The notes below the pieces were generated by a model. That model ran no database searches, had not been told where the DNA came from, and saw nothing but the letters and a program-made list of their open reading frames with translations. A stretch of 64,000 nt of DNA from Salinigranum halophilum. GTDB lineage: Archaea; Halobacteriota; Halobacteria; Halobacteriales; Haloferacaceae. Every line of letters begins with the position of its first letter. The stretch's first letter is position 1. Shown here one piece after another: positions 1 to 8,630 of this stretch. The position numbers and the translations under genes were made by a program. The DNA is taken from contig NZ_SSNL01000006.1 in the NCBI RefSeq assembly GCF_007004735.1, forward strand, positions 496,001-560,000. Reading direction: 5' to 3'.

Positions 1-1188
1 CAACCCGGTCGCATCGAAATACCGTGGTTTCGACTCGAACTCACCGACCTGGACCTGAAACCAGTTGTGTTCGATTTCAGCAACTGATTGCTGAGTCGGG
101 TTCCGTACCGAGATCTCGAAGACGGCGAACGTCTCATCCACTGTGGAATCTCGACGGGAATCTGCCTCCCCGCCACTGAGAACGACCGAGTCCGTGAGGG
201 TTGGGCTCGAAACAGTCACTGCGGCACCTGATCGGGTAATGAATGAATCACCGAACTGTCTGCTGGTCGGTGGCGCGGTCAACTGTTCTGCTGTGACTGA
301 TTCGAGGTGGAACGTGAACTCCTCACCTGATTTCACCCAAACCTCTTCGGTAATCGTCTTGGTTTCACCAGGCTCGAACTCCTCAACGAGATCCCCCTTG
401 TCCGAAAGCCGGTTCTGACCCACTGAAATCGTGTATCGCTTGTGGAGTAACGCGGGGGTGTAACCGAGGTTTTCGACCGTGATCTGAAGCGCAACGGTTT
501 CTCCGTTGCCGTTGCTCGCGGCCGGTTCGATATCGTGGACATGGAATTTTGGGAGGCTGTCCTGGTCGAGCTGGAACTCCCAGACAGCGATCTTCCCCTC
601 GGATCGACTATCTCGATAGTAGAGCCACTCCCTCGATTTGTTTTCCCCGATCATAAACACGAGCCAGCCAGTCAGTGACTCACCCGGCTTGGCAGGTGGG
701 GGAGTTCGATACACGTCACCAGGCCAGGGAAATTCCACCACCGGGGAGTCGTTATCATGCTCGCCGACGATGTACACCTCATCCCCCCAGGGACTCCCAA
801 GCGTAAACGAGGACGGTTTTGGGCGTGGTGCCAACGAGTCGGTACGGTTCGTCGTTCGAATCTTGATCAGGAGCCACTTGTAGCCGGTTCTGGCTCCGAC
901 AACGGTTCCCTCTTCGAGTCGAAGCGCGTTCGCTTGGCTAATAGACTCAATCTGGATTCCGACTGTGTCTTCCTCGAAGTCGGAGTCATACTCGACGAAC
1001 CTTGCCTTCCATTCGGGTGCGTCAGGTTCAGGATGTGGCAACGGCTGTGAACCTGACTGCCCAGTTGCTCCGATGGCGGTTTCGGTCATCTGATTTGCAG
1101 GAAGTGAGCTATCATTGTCCGAGTTGAGGCCGGTACATCCAGTGGCGCCCAGTAGCGCAGCGGTACTCAGGAACGTTCGTCGATTCAT
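1..1188 (-). CDS. Tat-type lipoprotein, partial (C-terminus beyond window)
   Basis: The reading frame is open from ATG at 1188 to base 1, giving 396 codons with no stop, so the gene continues past the left edge. The N-terminus reads MNRRTFLSTAALLGATGC: a twin-arginine motif (RRTFLS), a short hydrophobic stretch and a lipobox ending in Cys18, so export by Tat and lipid anchoring on the outer membrane face are expected. The mature part begins with a Ser/Asn/Asp-rich linker and then beta-rich sequence with two segments resembling DUF4352-like or NEAT-less Ig-type surface domains (for example WLLIKIRTTNRT and EFEPGETKTITEEVWV). No catalytic motif was seen. Function unknown; probably a surface or substrate-binding-like protein. 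Confidence 0.75.
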   Translation of the reverse strand, partial: MNRRTFLSTAALLGATGCTGLNSDNDSSLPANQMTETAIGATGQSGSQPLPHPEPDAPEWKARFVEYDSDFEEDTVGIQIESISQANALRLEEGTVVGARTGYKWLLIKIRTTNRTDSLAPRPKPSSFTLGSPWGDEVYIVGEHDNDSPVVEFPWPGDVYRTPPPAKPGESLTGWLVFMIGENKSREWLYYRDSRSEGKIAVWEFQLDQDSLPKFHVHDIEPAASNGNGETVALQITVENLGYTPALLHKRYTISVGQNRLSDKGDLVEEFEPGETKTITEEVWVKSGEEFTFHLESVTAEQLTAPPTSRQFGDSFITRSGAAVTVSSPTLTDSVVLSGGEADSRRDSTVDETFAVFEISVRNPTQQSVAEIEHNWFQVQVGEFESKPRYFDATGL

Positions 1189-1215
1189 CGAGCCTGGTTG
1201 GCCTCGGTTTCATAC

Positions 1216-1647
1216 TTAAATGTCAGGGCGAGCGTTACCGACGCCTCTGTCTCTGTTGGTGGATATTGGGATGTAAGGCTCGCCGTCGGAAGTTTGTTCC
1301 ACACGGTCGCGGACACTGAGGGCTCGAAGATCGTCTACTCGGGGGACAATCGCGAGATAGTGGGCCACAACCACCAGGTCCGACTCGACACCAAGGCCGT
1401 GAACTAGGTGCTCTCTGGTTGGCGAACGGGTGGGCAGTTCAGGCACTACCACTCTGAGCACGTGGGCGAGCATGTAGACGGTCGCCCCTTGGTGTTCGCG
1501 CGGGTCGAACGCCAGTGGATTCAGTAACTCGCTGTATATCGCGTCGTCGAACGTTCTGACGCCGTAGACGATGCCGCTCGAATCGATGGTAGACGGCAGT
1601 GCGTCGACTCCCCGACTGAGAACTCTGACGGTGAGAGGACGCCGATT
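1216..1647 (-). pseudogene. Open frame without a start codon, probable gene remnant
   Basis: This frame is open for 143 codons (bounded by TAA at 1648-1650 and ending at 1216) and has haloarchaeal codon use and protein-like composition, for example SELLNPLAFDPREHQGATVY. The only ATG lies 58 codons in, and no GTG or TTG gives a reasonable earlier start, which suggests a 5'-truncated gene. A TATA-like stretch (GATATAAAATC on the minus strand, near 1648) sits just upstream. I do not recognise the family. It could also be a chance open frame. Confidence 0.3.
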
Positions 1648-1809
1648 TTATATCGGTATCAGAACCTTTCGTCCACCTCACTTTTCCTCCATATCTGACC
1701 GCTGCTCGTTGGGCCTGATGCTGGGTTTCTTATTGCCTGGATGGTGGTCGACCTCCGCCGAGACGCTTTTTGTGTCCGTAGTATCCCCATCCATTGAGGG
1801 GTTACCACA

Positions 1810-2097
1810 TCAGTCATCTGTTTGGTCGCCGTGAGCGGCGGTCCACCCTCGATGGAAGACCGCCAGTTGGAGCATCGAGTCGAATGCTTCGCCGCTCGGT
1901 TCGTGAACGAGCATCCGTTCGTTTGGGATGGGAATCACGACGTCGTCGTCGACGAGGGCACTGACCAGCGCATGCGCGAGCTGCTCGTCAATGTCCGCGA
2001 CTGCGCTGCGGGCGGCATCTCGATCCTGTGCGATGAGTTCCGCTTCAAACTGTTCGTGGTCGGCCGCTGTATCGTCGAATGCGTCTGTATCGGGCAT
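1810..2097 (-). CDS. Small acidic haloarchaeal protein, unknown function
   Basis: Encodes 95 residues from ATG 2097 (MPDTDAFDDTAADHEQ); an ATG three codons upstream (2106) is possible. The protein is highly acidic, with Asp/Glu clusters and an alanine-rich helical middle, typical of soluble cytosolic haloarchaeal proteins. No catalytic motif or membrane segment was seen. An inverted repeat (2169-2209) lies about 70-110 bases upstream, and a TATA-like TTTATC sits near 2145-2150, so this gene may be controlled from there. The same inverted repeat recurs upstream of the primase operon near 19.95 kb, which hints at a shared regulator. Confidence 0.55.
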   Translation of the reverse strand: MPDTDAFDDTAADHEQFEAELIAQDRDAARSAVADIDEQLAHALVSALVDDDVVIPIPNERMLVHEPSGEAFDSMLQLAVFHRGWTAAHGDQTDD

Positions 2098-2168
2098 GTG
2101 AATCACGGTGGCGCGCCATTACGCGCCTCGGCCGCTCAGGCGCGGATAAACTGCTTGCTACCCCATGC

Positions 2169-2209
2169 TTAACCAACAATACGAGAAAATACGGTGCTGT
2201 GTTGGTTAA
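2169..2209. repeat. Inverted repeat TTAACCAACA / TGTTGGTTAA, copy 1
   Basis: Two perfect 10-base arms (2169-2178 and 2200-2209) are separated by 21 bases. The arrangement matches copy 2 at 19949-19986, and both copies have ATA immediately after the left AACCAACA. It sits upstream of a minus-strand gene, as copy 2 does. An operator for a dimeric regulator is most likely; a replication or element-end site is possible. Confidence 0.6.
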
Positions 2210-2782
2210 CCTGTGACGGGTTCGAATCGACGACTACCCGTAGCGCAGAACGTCTCCGGGTCGGCATTCGGCGTCTCGTTTCGGTTTGAACGGCTCTGTT
2301 GAAATCCTATCTTCTCGACACATTTCGTGCCAGAATAGCCGTTGGCAGGTGAGTGACTGGTTGGTAGAAAAATCAGCAGCTTCAATGGATAATCATGCGA
2401 CCGTGCTGCATACACCGCGCGAGTAGGTCATAGGGTCAGTGTCGCACGCATAGCCACCGGGAGTGGTGTCGCATCGCAGAACGGGTATCCCCCATCTGCT
2501 CCGAAACGCACCATGTGCTGACGGGAGGAGAGTTCACGCACACGATAGCGAGAATTAGCCGCGCCTTCGCACACGTCATCCTGCTCGGCCCACGTCACCT
2601 CCCTCGATATCGACGGTTTGCCGTCTACGGCAGACCGATGTGGTACTCAAGCGTCCACTTGGACACCGCACGCTTGGGGAAGGCCAACAGTTGCGTGGGG
2701 GAGAGAATTATGTACGTTGTCATTGACAGTTCTGTATGTACGCATCAATAACTATTGTCAGAGACGAGCAGCGGTGGCTCCA
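2210..2782. other. Intergenic, no gene; IS6-like terminal sequence
   Basis: No convincing gene is seen between the inverted repeat and the PPK2 start. GGCTCTGTTGAAATCC at 2292-2307 resembles the terminal inverted repeat of IS6-family elements, and a matching inverted copy lies at 9453-9467, but no transposase lies beside either. Short open frames before 2783 use TTG starts and lack coding character. Confidence 0.35.
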
Positions 2783-3673
2783 ATGACCGAGCACCCGGTG
2801 TTACCGGCCGAGGAGTCCGTGCTGACCACCGTCGACGAGGAGGACCTCTACAAGAAAAGTGGCAAGATCAAGAACAAGCACTACGAGCGGGAGCTCGAGC
2901 GGCTCCAGGAAGAACTCGTCAGGCTCCAGATGTGGGTCAAAGAGCAGGGACTCCGAGTCGTCGTGCTCTTCGATGGTCGAGACGCGGCCGGCAAAGGCGG
3001 AACGATCCACCGAATTACTCGCCGGACGAGTTCCCGGGTGGTGAAAGTCGTCGCGCTCGGCAAACCCACCGAACGCGAGCAGAGTCAGTGGTACTTCCAG
3101 CGGTACGTCGAACGCCTCCCGGCGGCCGGTGAGATGGTGCTGTTCGACCGGAGTTGGTACAACCGTGCGACCGTCGAGCGTGTGATGGACTTCTGTACCG
3201 ACGAGGAGTACCAAGAGTTCCTTCGGTCGGCCCCCGAGTTCGAGCGGATGCTCATGCGCTCGGGGATCATCCTCATCAAGTACTGGTTCTCGGTCAGCGA
3301 TGAGGAACAGGAACGGCGCTTCCAGAAGCGCAGTAATGACCCGAAACGTCGCTGGAAGCTCAGCCCGGTCGACCTCGAAGCCCGAGAGCGGTGGGTCGAG
3401 TATTCGCGGGCGAAAGACGCGATGTTCACCTACACGGATACGAGTAACTCGCCGTGGCACGTGATCAACGCCGATATCAAGAAACACGCCCGGCTCAACT
3501 GTATCAGTCACCTCCTCTCACAGATCGAGTACGAGGACATCATGCCCGGGCCGACCGAGTTGCCGGACCGACAGCAGGATCCCAACTACGACCGCCCAGC
3601 CATCGACGGGCAGGGCTGGGTGCCTGCACTGTATGGGTCAAATCCATCCGCGGCCGACGTCGAACGATCCTGA
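2783..3673 (+). CDS. ppk2: Polyphosphate kinase 2 (PPK2 family)
   Basis: The 296-residue protein catalyses reversible phosphate transfer between polyphosphate and nucleoside phosphates in the cytosol. ATG 2783 (MTEHPVLPAEE) is preferred over upstream TTG/GTG codons because the N-terminus then has normal PPK2 length. A Walker-A-type loop DGRDAAGKGG lies at residues 64-73, a Walker-B Asp in VLFDRSWYNRA at about 122, and the lid and basic region (RRFQKRSNDPKRRWKLS) follow. The length matches one-domain PPK2 enzymes. It stands alone, transcribed from its own promoter region. Preference for GDP or ADP cannot be read from the sequence with certainty. Confidence 0.95.
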   Translation: MTEHPVLPAEESVLTTVDEEDLYKKSGKIKNKHYERELERLQEELVRLQMWVKEQGLRVVVLFDGRDAAGKGGTIHRITRRTSSRVVKVVALGKPTEREQSQWYFQRYVERLPAAGEMVLFDRSWYNRATVERVMDFCTDEEYQEFLRSAPEFERMLMRSGIILIKYWFSVSDEEQERRFQKRSNDPKRRWKLSPVDLEARERWVEYSRAKDAMFTYTDTSNSPWHVINADIKKHARLNCISHLLSQIEYEDIMPGPTELPDRQQDPNYDRPAIDGQGWVPALYGSNPSAADVERS

Positions 3674-3825
3674 CCGCCCAAGTCTCGGATCGTGCGGTTG
3701 CCGCTGGGCACCCTCGCCCGATGCAGGCGAGGTGTGCTCAGGCCAGCCTTTCCTTTCGATGCTCTGTGCCACCTGTTCGACATCGCCAGTGAATAGTTAA
3801 CACTACTCACGTCGTAACAGGTCGT

Positions 3826-4404
3826 ATGAATCTGCCAACGGAGATTGTCAACCCAGAGACCGGTGAGCGGATCATGTTCGACGAGAGCGCCTCGAATAAC
3901 GAGCGGTTGGTCTGGGATGAGGTGAGGCCGGGAAATCTCGAGCCGCCGCCGGTACACTATCACCCCCACACTGAGGAACGATTCGAGGTGACGGAGGGTC
4001 TACTCGTCGTTGAAACCGATGGAGATGTACAGCGGATCGAAGTGGGTGAGGAGGTCGTGATTCCTCCGCGGACCCCACACGTTTCGTATGCTGAGGCAGA
4101 ATCAGCCCGGTTCAGGCGCACCGTGTCGCCCCCCGGGCAGTGGCGAGAGTTTCTGACCGCACGGTTTGCCGCCGTCCACGAGATTGGTGAGTTGTCGGGC
4201 GTCACTGGCCTCCTCCAGACAGTACTCCTGATCCGGACATACCCGGCTGTGGTCGTCCCCGAGCAGCCACCACGGGCTGTCCAGCGTGTCCTGTTCCCCG
4301 TTCTCGCCGTGGTTGCTCAGGGTTTCGGACTGAAGCCCCACCACCAGTATCCACGACCCTCCACGGACGGGGCCGAAGAACGCCGCTCTGATACATCTCA
4401 CTGA
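3826..4404 (+). CDS. Cupin-domain protein
   Basis: The 192-residue protein has an N-terminal cupin barrel. Motif 1 reads HYHPHTEERFEVTEG (about residues 44-58), with three His and one Glu suited to binding one metal, and motif 2 is PRTPHVSY. The C-terminal 70 residues are hydrophobic and resemble the tail of the second cupin in the window (7847-8458), including the Q...VLLIRTYP / VLSQYRSD pattern, so the two are probably paralogues. Single-domain cupins of this kind can be isomerases, dioxygenases or ligand sensors; no specific reaction can be assigned. An isolated gene. Confidence 0.8.
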   Translation: MNLPTEIVNPETGERIMFDESASNNERLVWDEVRPGNLEPPPVHYHPHTEERFEVTEGLLVVETDGDVQRIEVGEEVVIPPRTPHVSYAEAESARFRRTVSPPGQWREFLTARFAAVHEIGELSGVTGLLQTVLLIRTYPAVVVPEQPPRAVQRVLFPVLAVVAQGFGLKPHHQYPRPSTDGAEERRSDTSH

Positions 4405-4478
4405 ACGGTGGTGTACTGGATTCACCCTCTGCGTGTTGTGTGACGATTCTGACAGTGGCTGTGGAGGTTTCTGAGGTT

Positions 4479-4567
4479 GTGCTGAGTACAGGGCGCATAT
4501 CTCGCAGGCAGTTGTCTCCCAATTGCGGGTGGTTGGAGTAATCAGTACAGGGTGCGTATCTCGGAAG
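4479..4567. repeat. Dispersed repeat, two adjacent copies
   Basis: GTGCTGAGTACAGGGCGCAT (from 4479, running into ATCTCGCAG) and AATCAGTACAGGGTGCGTAT (from 4540, running into CTCGGAAG) are two copies about 60 bases apart. Related copies occur at 9402-9430 and 10311-10340. They are intergenic and in the same orientation, like debris of a short non-coding mobile repeat. Confidence 0.5.
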
Positions 4568-4621
4568 GTAGTTAGTGAAAATCATTGATACACGAATTTG
4601 AACGGTGTTCACTGCCAGAAT

Positions 4622-4755
4622 TACGTAGTTGAGCTCCTAGACTTCGAGTGCCGAAATCATATCCGCAGCGTGGAACCCCCGATCAGCGAGGGTTCTGTCA
4701 GTGCCTCGGTAAGCTGTTGAATCGCTTACCAGAGGGTGTCGATGTAGGATTTCCG
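4622..4755 (-). pseudogene. DDE transposase fragment (IS4/ISH-like)
   Basis: On the minus strand one frame reads TLADRGFHAADMISALEV, then a TAG stop (4637-4639), then ELNYV. This matches the conserved region around the second catalytic Asp (ADRGF) of haloarchaeal DDE transposases. Only about 45 codons remain, there is no start, and an internal stop is present, so this is a dead remnant. It lies beside two dispersed repeats. The rest of 4568-4879 shows no gene. Confidence 0.45.
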
Positions 4756-4879
4756 CGGACCGCTACGCTGACAACTGACGCACGTCGACCCCGACGGCTA
4801 CCGCTCGCCCCCCGACAGCCGCGTGAGCGTGATGAGAAGGTGCGGGCCGGTGAGAGCGTACTTGTCGAGTGAGTCGTGT

Positions 4880-5620
4880 CTACACTTCTACTGGGGTCGC
4901 GCCCTCGCGGTATCGGTCGACCGTCGCCCGCGCCCACGCCGACGCGGCCGGCGTCTCGTTCGTTATCAGGCCGGTGATGAGCGCCCCCTCGCGGAGTTCG
5001 ATGGCCATCCGTGCCGGCGAGCCGTCAGTGACGATGACGCCGAACGGGATGGGGTCGCCCGTCTCGTAGAGGGCCGCACGCTCGACCACGTCCGCGAGCG
5101 CATCGGCGTGGTCCCGGCGGAGCGTCTCAACAACGCCCGCCGGTAACACAAGTTCGGCGTCCAGTCCGGCGTCGAGTATCGCCCGGAACCGATCGACATA
5201 GCCCGGCGAGACGACGGGTGCGATGCCACGGACCCGGTCGGCGCCCGCGAGCAGGTCCCAGACGGCTTCGAGGTGCCGCTCGGCGTCGGAGTCGTCGGGC
5301 CGGACGACTGTCGCGCCCACGAGCGCCGCCGGGTCCACTGCGTCCCCCGGCAGGTCCGCGAGCAGGTCTCCGTAGCCGGCCGTATCCGCAAGTGACTCGA
5401 ACCGCGAGAGCGCAGCCACGCCGAACAGCGTCGGGGTGAACCCCCGGTCGGTTCGTTCGACTAGCCCTGCCTCCGCCAACTGTGTGAGGCCCTTGTAGAC
5501 CGTCGACTTCGAGTCCGAGAGCGCGTCGACGAGTTCGTGACGTGGGCGTGGCTTGTCGACGACCGCCCGAAGGATTTCGTGCCGGAGGCCCAGCAACTCA
5601 GTGAGATCCGACCCGTCCAT
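4880..5620 (-). CDS. Winged-helix regulator with FilR1-type domain
   Basis: The 246-residue protein starts at ATG 5620. An N-terminal winged helix-turn-helix (about residues 8-65, including RHELVDALSDSKSTVYKGLT) is followed by an alpha/beta domain resembling the FilR1 / methanogenesis-regulator middle domain (residues about 110-240). Such proteins are ligand-responsive DNA-binding regulators common in haloarchaea. The gene is divergent from the alpha/beta-hydrolase at 5731 across 110 bases, so it may control that gene and itself. A second, diverged member of the family is at 56658-57491. Confidence 0.85.
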   Translation of the reverse strand: MDGSDLTELLGLRHEILRAVVDKPRPRHELVDALSDSKSTVYKGLTQLAEAGLVERTDRGFTPTLFGVAALSRFESLADTAGYGDLLADLPGDAVDPAALVGATVVRPDDSDAERHLEAVWDLLAGADRVRGIAPVVSPGYVDRFRAILDAGLDAELVLPAGVVETLRRDHADALADVVERAALYETGDPIPFGVIVTDGSPARMAIELREGALITGLITNETPAASAWARATVDRYREGATPVEV

Positions 5621-5730
5621 ACCATCCCGTCACGTCACCGGTACATCAGTCCTACCATCGCGAGCCGATTCCGAGCGGCTCGGAATTTCCCGGCCGGTGT
5701 CTTGAGGCCCGTACGACGCCTCCTCCCGGT

Positions 5731-6615
5731 ATGACACGACCGGAGACAGACGGGACGGCCTGGCCAGGCGCGGTGAACGAACGGTCGCGCGTCGACCTGC
5801 CCGGAGGCACTCTTGAGTACGTGGACATCGGGAGCGGGGACCCAGTCCTGTTCGTCCACGGCGCGTTCGTGAACGGCGATCTGTGGCGGAACGTGGCCGG
5901 GCCGCTCGCCGAGTCCCACCGCTGTCTCGTCCCGACGCTCCCACTCGGGGGCCACCGACTGCCGATGGACGCGGACGCCGACCTCACGCCCGCGGGGCTG
6001 GCCGACCTGCTCGCGGCGTTCCTCGGCGCCCTCGAAGTCGACCGGGTGACGCTCGTGGGCAACGACACCGGCGGCGCGATCTGTCAGGTGTTCCTCGCTC
6101 GACACCCCGAACGGGTCGAGCGGCTGGTGCTGGTGAACTGCGATGCGTACGACAACTTCCCGCCGCTGGCGGCCAAGCCGTTCACCATCGGCGCACGGGT
6201 ACCGGGTTTCCTCGGCCTGTTCGCCCGGTCGCTCCGGTCGGCATCGGTCCGACGACTCGCCTTCCGCCTGCTGACGAAACACCCCGTCGAGGACAGCGTC
6301 CTCGCGGGCTACGTCGACGCGCTTACCCGTGAGCCGGGGGTGCGGCGTGACCTCCGGAGGGCGTTGCTCGGCGTCGAACCGCGCTACACCAACGAGGCGG
6401 CCGCGTCGTTCCCCGATTTCGAGCGGCCCGTCCTCGTCGTCTGGGGGACCGACGACCCCATTTTCCCCGTCGCGGACGCCGAGCGACTGGTCACCGAGTT
6501 CCCGAACGCGCAGCTCGAGCGGGTCGCGGATGCGTACGCGTTGGTCCCGGAGGACCAGTCCGAGAGCCTCGTGGAACTGCTCGACACGTTCCTCAGAATG
6601 CGGGTGCCAGCCTGA
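5731..6615 (+). CDS. Alpha/beta-hydrolase fold protein lacking the catalytic His
   Basis: The 294-residue protein has the full alpha/beta-hydrolase layout: oxyanion loop FVHGAF (residues 41-46), nucleophile elbow GNDTGG with Asp112 where Ser hydrolases have Ser, and an acid loop VWGTDDPIFP (238-246). An Asp nucleophile is typical of epoxide hydrolases and haloalkane dehalogenases. However, the segment that normally holds the catalytic His (DAGH-type) reads ADAYALVPEDQ, with Ala270 in place of His. I recall other members with a similar replacement, so this may be a subfamily with altered chemistry rather than a mutation. Divergent from a FilR1-like regulator. Confidence 0.9.
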   Translation: MTRPETDGTAWPGAVNERSRVDLPGGTLEYVDIGSGDPVLFVHGAFVNGDLWRNVAGPLAESHRCLVPTLPLGGHRLPMDADADLTPAGLADLLAAFLGALEVDRVTLVGNDTGGAICQVFLARHPERVERLVLVNCDAYDNFPPLAAKPFTIGARVPGFLGLFARSLRSASVRRLAFRLLTKHPVEDSVLAGYVDALTREPGVRRDLRRALLGVEPRYTNEAAASFPDFERPVLVVWGTDDPIFPVADAERLVTEFPNAQLERVADAYALVPEDQSESLVELLDTFLRMRVPA

Positions 6616-6667
6616 GCGTGGCTGTCGGGCGTGTGGCGACGGAGCAGGTGTTACGACCGCCGAATAA

Positions 6668-6814
6668 TCTCCAGGGCAAATTGAAGTCGCCACCGCCGCA
6701 CTAGAGTCAGGCAAAGCCCTGGAAAAAATCGAGAAGGAGGCCCTAATGCCGGAGATACAGCGCGTAGAAGAACGGTTGGAGAATAATTACTATGTACGCA
6801 GACTGAACAGTTAA
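6668..6814 (+). pseudogene. Short C-terminal gene fragment
   Basis: After TAA at 6665-6667 a 48-codon frame reads QIEVATAALESGKALEKIEK and ends NNYYVRRLNS. It is helical, Lys/Glu-rich and uses more A/T codons than the neighbouring genes, so it may be the tail of a foreign gene. There is no start codon except one late ATG. Family unknown. The rest of 6616-7014 shows nothing. Confidence 0.2.
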
Positions 6815-7014
6815 TTCATGCGTAGCGGCTTGAACTAAACCGTAATCGGGTGATGCTTGCTCTCTATGACTCATCTACTGAGCCGATACTGGGTTCGTCG
6901 GCCCAGGAGCTGTCTCACTTCTGGCCGCTCTCTATTCAGTTGGTCTCGGCCGCAGTAGTGGTCGCCTGGTGTCAGTTCGTGAACGTCAACCGGTCGGTTG
7001 CTGTCGGTCGGTCC

Positions 7015-7584
7015 TCAGTCTGCTTCGACCGCTTCGCCAAGTCGCTCCTCGACGAACACGGCGAACTCGCCGGCGAACGACACGACCGATTCCCAGTCGG
7101 TGAGCTCGGCGTCTCCCGACTCGTCCGTCTCAAATTCCTGGTTCCTCACGATGAATTTCAGCAGCGCCCGCTTGAGAAAGCCGTACTCTGAGAAGCGGAG
7201 CGCGCCGCCAAAGAGGGCGATTCTGTCGGGCTGCCAGTTCGTGGCGTCGATAAACTTGTCGAGATATCCCGTCGCCTCCGCGAGTCCCTCGTCGTTTTTC
7301 GCCCCGGACGCACCAGAGACTTGGAAGAACCCGTTCGGCGTTCTCACCAGTACCTCGCGGTTCGCTTTGACCCACCTCCTGACCGACTTCTGTTGTCTCC
7401 CGTAGTGGACCGACGCGCCGATCAAGACGGCGTCGAACTCGTCGAGATCGAGTTCAGGATCGATCTCCGCGACGTTCACCGTCGTTGCCTCGTGGCCACT
7501 GGCTCTGAATTCCTCCGTGATGCTGTCGGCTATCTTCGCGGTCTGTCCCTCGCCGGTTCCGAACACAGTAAGGATCGTGGCCAT
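7015..7584 (-). CDS. Flavodoxin-domain protein (HemG-like)
   Basis: The 189-residue protein from ATG 7584 (MATILTVFGTGEGQT) has the flavodoxin phosphate-binding loop FGTGEGQTAKIAD at the N-terminus and the second FMN contact region GASVHYGRQ at about residues 66-74. This ATG is preferred over one nine codons upstream because beta-strand 1 then starts directly. The length and the aromatic LFGGALRFSEYGF segment resemble the flavodoxin-like protoporphyrinogen oxidase (HemG) group, but haem genes are absent here, so only an FMN-dependent redox role is safe. Confidence 0.85.
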   Translation of the reverse strand: MATILTVFGTGEGQTAKIADSITEEFRASGHEATTVNVAEIDPELDLDEFDAVLIGASVHYGRQQKSVRRWVKANREVLVRTPNGFFQVSGASGAKNDEGLAEATGYLDKFIDATNWQPDRIALFGGALRFSEYGFLKRALLKFIVRNQEFETDESGDAELTDWESVVSFAGEFAVFVEERLGEAVEAD

Positions 7585-7846
7585 GCATGTAGTAACGTCG
7601 ACAACGGGCAAATACTAGCCGCAGATTCCCATGTATAAACGATACATCACTGAGGCTCTCCGTTGGGCTACTATTCTGATCTTTACGGATCGGAGCTCCA
7701 CAGTGAATCCCATTGCCCACTTCGGCCTCTGCATCTCCTAGGCCGCTACTGGGGGAACGCTCGAAGAGTCGCTACGGGAATAGACTCGACGGGACGAGGG
7801 TCCGTAGGAGGAAGACCACATCCAGCCAGCGAACAGCACGTACGGA

Positions 7847-8458
7847 ATGGTTACGACCGCTGGAGCACTATTGAACCGGATGAGCCGATTTTCGAACGAA
7901 CATCAGTCGATGGTACCAGGTGATCCCTCAGAGAACGATGCAGTCGGATATCCAAGCACAGTCGAGGATCTATCGACGGGAGCACGTATCACGTTCCTCG
8001 AACGCGGTGTCGATGAACAGGGGGCGTACTTGATAATGGAGGGCGTTCTTCCGCCGGGGACCGACAGCGGGCCCGCCCGTCTGCACCCACAGTCGGAGGT
8101 ACGCTCGGAGGTGATGGCGGGTCGGGCCGACGTGACGGTTCGCGGTGACTCCCATGTCCTGCTTCCCGGCGAATCGTTGACCATCGCACCCGGAGAGGCC
8201 CACAGTATCCGAAACCGCGGCGACAACACCCTCGTCGTTCGGACGACGCTCCGCCCGCCCGGCGAGTTCGAAGCCGCAATTCGGGCGCTCTACGAGGCCG
8301 GGGCAGGGGGCCGACCGGATCTATTCGCGGTGTCCGCAGTCCTCTCTCAGTACCGTTCGGACGTGCGTCTCGCAGCCGTTCCGTGGGTGATTCAGCGACC
8401 GCTCTTGCGTGCGCTCGCCGGCATTGCAGCGATGCTCGGTCGAAATCCACTCAGGTAG
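7847..8458 (+). CDS. Cupin-domain protein, second copy
   Basis: The 203-residue protein starts at ATG 7847; ATG 7880 or 7910 are equally possible and would remove a non-conserved N-terminus. The cupin barrel has weakened metal ligands: motif 1 reads RLHPQSEVRSEVMAG, with one His kept, and motif 2 is APGEAHSIRNRG. The C-terminal segment resembles that of the cupin at 3826, suggesting an old duplication. With fewer metal ligands it may bind a small molecule without catalysis. Confidence 0.75.
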   Translation: MVTTAGALLNRMSRFSNEHQSMVPGDPSENDAVGYPSTVEDLSTGARITFLERGVDEQGAYLIMEGVLPPGTDSGPARLHPQSEVRSEVMAGRADVTVRGDSHVLLPGESLTIAPGEAHSIRNRGDNTLVVRTTLRPPGEFEAAIRALYEAGAGGRPDLFAVSAVLSQYRSDVRLAAVPWVIQRPLLRALAGIAAMLGRNPLR

Positions 8459-8630
8459 TCCGCTCCCCTGTCGCGGCCAACTGGGAGTGACACAGTCTCT
8501 GGCCGACCGTCGAGTACGGTGACGAGCGTATCCTGCACCGTCTGCATGGACGAAGGCAGTCTGACTGGCGGATGAGAAACCTTCGACACGGCTATCTTCT
8601 CAGATGGTTATTGTAACATCAGCGATAAAA

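Noticed and set aside
2213-2245. GACGGGTTCGAATCGACGAC looks like a tRNA T-arm
   Set aside because: The stems do not pair, and there is no acceptor, D or anticodon arm around it. At best it is a chance TTCGAAT.
5635-6714. Long minus-strand open frame opposite the alpha/beta-hydrolase
   Set aside because: Its residue use is Arg/Glu/Val-rich in the way an antisense shadow of GC-rich coding DNA is, while the plus-strand gene has clear motifs.
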